From the NCBI RefSeq assembly GCF_014356525.2, contig NC_052508.1:62520047-62584046 (forward strand): 64,000 nucleotides of DNA, read 5' to 3'. A program made the translations under genes and the position numbers. Numbering within the stretch: position 1 is the stretch's first letter; each line of letters opens with the position of its first letter. This document shows, one piece after another, positions 57,082 to 64,000 of this stretch. The notes beneath the pieces were generated by a model. That model was not told the origin of the DNA, did no database searches, and was given only the letters and a program-made list of their open reading frames with translations. This DNA is from Nilaparvata lugens. Taxonomy: Eukaryota; Arthropoda; Insecta; Hemiptera; Delphacidae.

Positions 57082-57503
57082 TGCTCCCTTCTTTCTCATT
57101 TCCTTGACCGATTGCAAGAAAGAGCAGCTCGCATTGATGGAAAGCAACCCAATGGGTGGGAGGGTGTGTGAGGGAATCTTTAATGTGCAAGTAAAGTTTA
57201 TGAGGGTTCAAGAAGTACACAGATTCTATCTGAGGGTGTGACGTGGTGGAGACGGAGAGGGTATGAAGTTTGAATTGAGACGAAGGATGGCAAAGATGTG
57301 GGTGGGGGGGTTTTCTTTGGCAGTTAGTTGTTGCAAATAATGTTTGGGTGTAGGAGGGGTAGATTGATGAGGGGAGGTATTAAATAGAGCAGTTGCAAGA
57401 ATTCGATATTGGAATAGAAAGGAAGAGACAGTAATGGATTATTTCCATTTTCTTAGCTAACAATACGGGTCTTATGGGCCACCATCATGGTTTGAACTGA
57501 GAT

Positions 57504-57740
57504 AAATAATAATAATAATATCGAGTGACCTGGCTGGCTCAGGTCTGGTGTCAGAGTTTTCAGGTCGCAACTGATCAATTTCAGGGCCTCTGACATGACC
57601 TAACGACTGCTTTTTAGGCAGCCGGGACCGACGGCTTAACGTGTCCATCCGAAACACGGGAGTGGCCCGAGATAAATATCTTGCCCGGGCCGGGATTTGA
57701 ACCCGGGCCTCTGAATAATAAAGCCAGCATCTGAGTTGGA
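57504..57740 (-). repeat. SINE-like element with tRNA-type B-box
   Basis: On the minus strand GGGTTCAAATCCCGG (complement of about 57696-57710) matches a tRNA B-box. It is followed by GCCGTCGGTCCCGGCTGCC and CAGACCTGAGCCAGCCAGG and ends in a (TTA)n tail (plus 57505-57521). GC content is well above the surroundings. The layout is that of a tRNA-related SINE or a LINE-derived SINE tail; the A-box is not evident. Confidence 0.55.
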
Positions 57741-60721
57741 TCATCAGTTCGTTTGAACCTCGATTGAAGCACATTGTAATAAATGCTATCGAATACTCAT
57801 TTAATCTGAGATCAACGTTGAACAAAAATGTTGCATAATATTGCTCTTAGAGAGTTGGAAAAGTCAGTTAATTTGAAAGATTTTAACTGAAAATACATTT
57901 TCGTTTGTGCGTAAACTTCCGTAGTCGACGACGACAAGCATTGTTGACTATTGTCCAAATTTAGAGTGTGCTAAAACAGCTGATCAAATAACTTTTCATT
58001 TTTTGTGTTGATTATTCAAGAGTCAAAACATTTCTAATAATATCAACATATTGCCATTTGAAAGTATAAAAAAGTACAAACTCAACCTCCCACATTAAAA
58101 CATAATCGAACACAATCTGTTAGGTTATTTAGACAAATTGAAATCCACCCAATCTGAAATCCTCACCCTGTCGTGGTCGACGACGGCATTTACAAACAAA
58201 CGAAAACATAGCTTAAGAGAGAGCAAAATGAGAGAAGAAATGAAGGAAAGGTTTAAGAAAATGGGAAGAAGAATGAAATTGTAGAAAGGCAGTATTAAGA
58301 TGTAAAGAATATGCCAATTCATCCTTTGTATCAGTAATCACATCTCATCCTCTAGACCTCTACAAACCATATATCTTCACTCTGATTTTAAAGATTTTCA
58401 GAACTAATATAATTCTTTAAACTTGAGTATTGAAAAAAGAGAAAACCTCTTGTTTCACAGAGAAGTGAAAGTGTCACATCTTCCCTCCAGCAAACTATAT
58501 TTATCCTCTCCCAGGCCTCCTAAATCTCGAGAATCAAAAACTGAACACATTCAAATATGACCGTCTTGAGCAGAAGCGACGTTGCCACGTCTCCCCTCCT
58601 CAAGGCATACAATATTCCCCTTCAAATGATCAGCGATACATCTATGGATGAGTGGGAGAATTTTTAATTGACAGCTCCGTGCTGCAGGCTAAGGGTGGCC
58701 ACCGAGAAGAAAAAGAAAGACGAAAAAAGAGGGTGAAAAGGAAATATTGTTTAATGAAGTTCGCTGCTGGCTTCACTTCTTACCCTCTCCCTTGATGCAG
58801 CTCTGGTTACAGATTGGAAGTGCAGTATTGACTGATCAATATGGAAGAATAAGGGAAAATGAGAAGGTTGGGGTTGAAAGTTGAGGAATAGAACTCTGAA
58901 CTCTGGGAGGGAACAACACAAGAAACAAAATCTGAAAAATAATTTTTGAGATGCTATCAAGAGACTCAAGTTAGGATTTTGGAATCGTATGTTCTTTAAA
59001 GTAATACGTCATGTTAAATCAGTTTGGAATAATAAGGGGAAAAGAAGATTAGGTTTGGAATAAGAGGAGTAGTATCTTTGGAGACAGATCACTATTACAA
59101 AATTCGAGCGATATACATTTTTAAATGCATTAAAATTACTTTGCTTCAGCTTTGTAATACATTTTTGTTAGAAGGCTAAGTTTATTTTCAAGCCTGATCT
59201 TGTGTTGACCTTGACCGATCAATTCCAAAGTTTGAGAAAGATGAGAAGATTGAGTATAAAATTTGAATAGAATCTCAATTTACAAGATTAGTACTGTACC
59301 AGATCATTACAATAATGATATCTGTAATATCTGATTTATGCTATTAAGCAGCATTGTATGATTTCTGTTACAGATTCAATTGAATTGCTGCTGAATAACG
59401 TCTCAAGCGTAGCTGTCCTTACAGGCAAAACCGTCTTATCACTCATATTGATATAAGCAACGTGCTTTCGGTCCTCCGCTTGAAATTGTGGCTAACAGAG
59501 GCCAGCTCTAATAACAGACGATTATCAGCTGCAAAATCCTTTCTCACTTACGTACATTCATCTCTCCGTATCATCCATCCCACCGCTCACGCACAAGCCG
59601 ATTACTTATGGTGCATCATCCTAAGCAAAGATAAAAGTATTCGCACGTGAAACTAGGACGCAAATTAGAAATCGAGGATGATTATTACAAAAAGCCACTT
59701 ATGATTCATCAGTGGGTTGACATTTGCATTGGCGACATAGTTCCACAGTTGGCAAACTTTTTATTATTGCAGCCGGGTAATGTCTGATTGCAATTGAGTC
59801 TTTGCCAACTTTTAAGTTTCACCTTAGGAGACATCTCAAACTTATTATTCCGCGAACGGCAACCAGCATTTAATGTAAATCAATTAAGCACACACTTGCA
59901 AAGGAACTTATTATTACTGAGTTGCCAACTGCGGGCCGCAAATATACATGTAGATAATACTAGAATGCGTCCAATGTGATTTCACTAGTGTATTTATACA
60001 GTAATGTGCCTGATATCAGAATCTATAATAGATCCTTAATCAGAAGTCACCACATTAACTAACGGTGAATTTAAATTTGTTTTCTTCTACCATTCACTAG
60101 AAAACACACGAGTGAATAAATTTTTATGTTCAGAGTAAAGCAACATCGTGTGTGTTTGGAGAGGCTTATTACAATTCAATTTGAATATTATCCGTTTAGG
60201 CGTGATTCAAGAATAAAAACATCGTTTCAGTATTATTTCTTGCGACAAACTTAGCAATTACCATGCGGACATTTACATAGTGCAAGGTGGAATCAGTTAT
60301 TGCAATTATTATATCAGGTACACGCGTATATGATGGGCGTTATACGGGGGAAACATTGTAGAAACAAAGAGTTGATAGTTGAAGTGTGAAAATGTCATCA
60401 GTGACAGGTGGAGGATATTTAAAAGGATGAGTAATGGATATGGTGTGGGAATGTTGTTTGTAACATAAGTACAATAGAAATTATATTTGCTCCAGGCAAT
60501 ATTACACTTCAACATTGCACGTTTATCTACTTATGGAGCTTGAATACATTGGTGTGTATACAATGTAAATAGTGTAGAACATACTAAGTATAGTTGGTTG
60601 ATCATAAGTTGAATGAGTATAGCAGGAATTCTGTTATAAATGCATAGTTGGTTAACATTCTACTTGGGTTGAAATAATAGTAAGTAAAATTATTTGTGTG
60701 AATTGTTATCACTAGCTAATA
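57741..60721. other. Spacer, no supported gene
   Basis: No recognisable gene or transposon. Patches at 58560-58700 and 59460-59960 are less AT-rich and could be conserved noncoding DNA, but nothing in a single sequence proves it. Short frames here lack motifs. Confidence 0.4.
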
Positions 60722-61230
60722 GTGTATAATTATTACTACAATACTTCAGTGCAGTGTTGTAGCTGGTTTGAACATTCCTTTCATTCTACTCACAAAGTTT
60801 TACAGCTAAGAAGAAAGGTTGCTTTGCTATGTATACTACATACGTTGTTTAATAATCTATTGGATTGTCCGGATTTGCTTGAAAAGTTATTTTTTGTTGT
60901 ACCAAGGTCTACAGCATTCAGAGTTAATAGAACATTTCATATTATAGAACCAAATACCACTTGCTTTCCAAATTCTTCATTTTTAATTATGCTTCAACTA
61001 TTTAATGATAAAATGTTTGAAAATTGTAATATAAATAGAGATTCTTCACCGGAATTTAAAAAGAAATGTATCCTAAAATTGAGATAGTGTAATTTGATTT
61101 CTGTTACGAAGCTTGAACTGTTTCTCGTTAATTATGTATTTTAATGTAAGCCGTTTCCGTGTATACCGTGGCTTAATTTTGTATATACATTGTATTATAA
61201 ATATTTTTGGTGGATAAATAAATATAAATT
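60722..61230 (+). pseudogene. LINE ORF2 C-terminal fragment with 3' UTR
   Basis: The 121 codons at 60722-61087 contain LQLRRKVALLCILHTLFNN, LLDCPDLLEKLFFVVPRS and FRVNRTFHI followed by NTTCFPNSS. This order (R---LL---LYKLLNG-IDCP-LL--I-F-VP-R-R----F, then the N-------S box) is seen at the extreme C-terminus of reverse transcriptase ORFs of many insect LINEs. The remainder up to about 61230 looks like a 3' UTR ending GGTGGATAAATAAATATAAA. The rest of the reverse transcriptase is missing, so the copy is 5'-truncated and inactive. Confidence 0.6.
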
Positions 61231-63502
61231 GTCATCTACACGAGCTAAAAGGTGTTTGAAATGTTGAACTTGTTGCTTGCAACACATGATCATAGGTTTG
61301 AGGATGTTGTGATTAGCGGTAAAAATTTTTCTATTCAATTTTAGAAGATGGTGATGAATTGTGTTGTTGTTCAAGGGTGGAATTGAAAGAGTAACAGTCC
61401 GTGAAATAATGAATAGACAATGAAAATGTTGTAATAGACTTATTAAGCTATTTTTACTCTCTCAATTTGGTGTATATTTTATCGAGCATTCACTTGAAAT
61501 GCAATTCATATTGGAATGACAAATTTAAATTCAAATTGAGTTTTATTTGCTCATAACAATGATATAACAAGAATATACAATCAATATCAAAAAGGCTCCT
61601 CATATGGGCTAATGCTAGTGGTATGGATTTCATCCCATTCTTTTGAAACCAAAGATTCCTCTGAGGTGATTTCATAATAGTGTTCAACAAGAAGACACAT
61701 CTCCAGAAACTATTTGGAACTATTTAAATCATTGAATCCCCTTAAATCTTGTTATAGGCTACTACGAATTATCGGAATAAACAATAATATCCACTTCATC
61801 CCACCTACAGATAAATTTTCAATAAAAAAAATGTTCTACAGAGAACAGACAAAGATACTCTAGAAACCAACGGATATGACAATCACAATGAGAGCGGAAG
61901 AACGACTTCAAGTGTTAGAAGAGAAACAAAAGTGAAAAAAGAGCAATAATTATTGGAAGTGTGAGTTGTTAGCTGAAGGGAGAAGACTTTGTAAGCTGAG
62001 AAAGATTAATAGCAGTGAAGAAGCTAAGGAGCAAGAGAAGCAACAGGCTGCAGTATAGAAGGGTTGCTTGTAGAGAAGAGAAAAGAGAAGATAATAAAGG
62101 AGAAGAAGAAGGAAAATAAGGAGAAGAAGGACGCTTGTTTTAGTACGGAGGAGGGTTGAGAGGTTCTAATTGTTTAATTGGTAGGTTTGCCCTGCAATTA
62201 AGTGTAAGACAGTCGGGTTCGAGTTCTCCCCTTGATGAGTTCGAAAACAAGGAGAAGAATGGAGTGAGAGAGAGAGAGAGTGGAATGAGAGGGAGGAAGC
62301 ATCATCATCCAACCCTTTCTGGTTGGTGAGGCTCTTAATAAACACTTTGCATAAGGTTAATTTCACTCCCAACTCTGAAGATTAATCGTTCCAAAGGCTT
62401 AAAAGGTTAAACACTGGTGTAAATACTCGCTTCCTTCTCATCCTCCTCCTCATCCTCCATCACCTCCTCATCAACCTCCTTCGTTTTCTTCATCTTCAAT
62501 CACCCCTCTCGCTTGCCATCTTTTATTATTTCTTTGTAGATTTCTTTTGTCCGAGCAAGAGTAATTGGTGTTGTTAATTTTTTTGTAAGGCGTCATCCCT
62601 GCTATGTGAATGTATAATTAATCCAAGCGATCCAGTTATTAGGCTGTTTTCAGCCTGTTGAGGAAACCACGGTCTCTATTACTTGAAGAGAAGGGTTGAA
62701 GATGGAGAATTATGCTGACTCATATGTGAATTGTGCTTGCAAAATAGGACAATATTTCAATTTCATTCATGATAATAGTTGCAGTTTTATCGAAGATGCT
62801 GAACTGTATGGCTGGTTTTTGTAAGTTTCACAAAATATGAATTGAATGGTGGTAATCATTCTCTAATCTGAACGTAAAAAGTAAATTAACTTCATTATCA
62901 ATATTGAAATGGAAAAAATGGGAATATTCTTTAATATGTGGAGTTAGGACTTCCTAACTGTTCTGTTCAACTTTCTGTTCAAAAAGTGTCAATAGAACAT
63001 CCGCAAAAACGAATAATCACCATCTATTATAAACCACTATGAACCACTATAAACAACTATGAACTATAAAACACTATAAACTATAACCACCTCACACTAA
63101 TTCCAATTCACTCAAATCCGCATAAAAATCAATATAATGCTGACGCATAGACATGCACCCTTATTTGACCTTGGCTATCTCATTTGTGTGAGATCACCTA
63201 ATCTAATTTGCAGTAAGCCTACCCCTCCTCTCCTACACCCCTACCATCACACCCCACCCCAACAAACAGGAATCCTTCTAATAGTTTCAATTAACTTCTG
63301 GCCTTTTATTTTTGTTAATAGAATTAGCCTGACATTGCAACAATGCTTTGCGTGACGACCGAAATTATTGGATTTGAAGTTAATTACGTAACTGAAGTAA
63401 GAGAAGGCCTAGAAAGGGGCTTCGTTAGCTCTGCAATCACTTCCTCTTTGGTGCCTCTTCATCGGACTTTCTGCCATTCACTCCTGTCCTATTCCCTGTT
63501 CC
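61231..63502. other. Spacer, no supported gene
   Basis: AT-rich with purine-rich patches (61990-62160) and a (GA)n run at 62264-62280. Frames of 66-72 codons have no motifs. Confidence 0.45.
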
Positions 63503-63617
63503 CCTGTTCGTACAGGCAAACACACCCCTGTTCGTACGGGCAAACACATCCCTGTTCGTACAGGCAAACACACCCCTGTTCGTACAGGCAAACACACCCC
63601 TGTTCGTACGGGCAAAA
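63503..63617. repeat. 24-bp palindrome-bearing tandem repeat, about 5 copies
   Basis: The unit is CCTGTTCGTACAGGCAAACA plus CACC or CATC. CCTGT-TCGT-ACAGG is a perfect stem, or CCTGT-TCGT-ACGGG in variant units. The period of 24 keeps a plus frame (CSYRQTHP) and a minus frame open. No spacers separate the units, so it is not CRISPR-like. Confidence 0.9.
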
Positions 63618-64000
63618 ATTTCCATTGTCCTCACCAATTTTATATCACTTGCTTTCATCCTTTTTTAACGTACTTTTAGCCACATTTTTCTCTAGTTCAA
63701 CCTTAATTCTATTCTTATCTTTCCCCCCTTAATCTTATAATCGCTTTGCTACATTTTTCCTCACTTTTTATGATCTTAATCATGATTTTTCTCTTTTCCT
63801 ATCTTTTTTTCTTTACCCTCTTTCTCTCAGATCCCAGAAAAAATGTTTACCACTGTGTCTTCTCCTCCTATAATCTTTCCTCCATCACTCTTCCTTATCT
63901 TTTATTCCACTTTTCTCTCAAATTGCCATATTTCTCTCATTCTTACTCTTACTTTTCTATCTATCTCTCTTTCTCACCGTTTTTCACAGCTTTCACATCT
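63618..64000. other. Pyrimidine-rich spacer
   Basis: Strongly T/C-rich to the end of the window; no gene. Confidence 0.6.

Noticed and set aside
57690..57712. Functional tRNA gene
   Set aside because: Only a B-box-like arm is clear; there is no cloverleaf, and it is embedded in a SINE-like repeat with a (TTA)n tail.

Overview
The window looks like AT-rich nuclear DNA from an insect, most likely a sap-sucking hemipteran. That is an inference from its mix of Helitron-like, TIR/MITE, SINE-like and LTR repeats, long GAA/TTC arrays and very large gene-free stretches; the species cannot be proved from the sequence. There are no operons, ribosome binding sites or other bacterial signals. Almost all long open frames are simple-repeat artefacts, retroelement remnants or antisense shadows.

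Only one host coding exon is convincing: 36335-36886 on the minus strand, 552 bp, phase 1 at both ends, with good splice sites and a C-x2-C-x12-H-x3-C finger. It resembles the C-terminal part of ZFHX/zfh-2-type zinc-finger homeodomain proteins (moderate confidence). No neighbouring exon was found, so much of the window is probably intron of, or spacer around, that gene.

Layout. 1-4190: AT-rich sequence with a LINE 3' tail, a (TA)n tract and a tRNA-like SINE fragment. 4197-6519: a giant inverted repeat with arms of about 1.15 kb and a 13-nt spacer, each arm carrying the same 263-bp TIR element. 6560-7241, 9941-10188 and 47358-48033: three Helitron-like copies with a palindromic 3' end of about 220 bp. 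10421-23848: a 13.4-kb tandem retroelement, LTR-gag-LTR-gag-LTR, with no pol. Its first gag is interrupted by a foreign 1.8-kb segment containing sixteen exact 48-bp repeats in frame. 24895-25893: a 1-kb array of 21-bp hairpin repeats. 26330-28575: a nested TIR element containing a 31-bp satellite. 28583-36334 and 36887-64000: AT-rich spacer or intron with GAA/TTC arrays, short TA-flanked MITEs, LINE and SINE debris, a purine-rich tract and a few possible regulatory motifs.

The most notable items are the gag-only tandem LTR element with its chimeric repeat-bearing gag, the TIR family with strict 7-bp target duplications (five copies from 52 bp to 2.2 kb), and the long palindrome. The genes do not form a pathway; the main theme is layered transposon activity around one exon of a regulatory gene.
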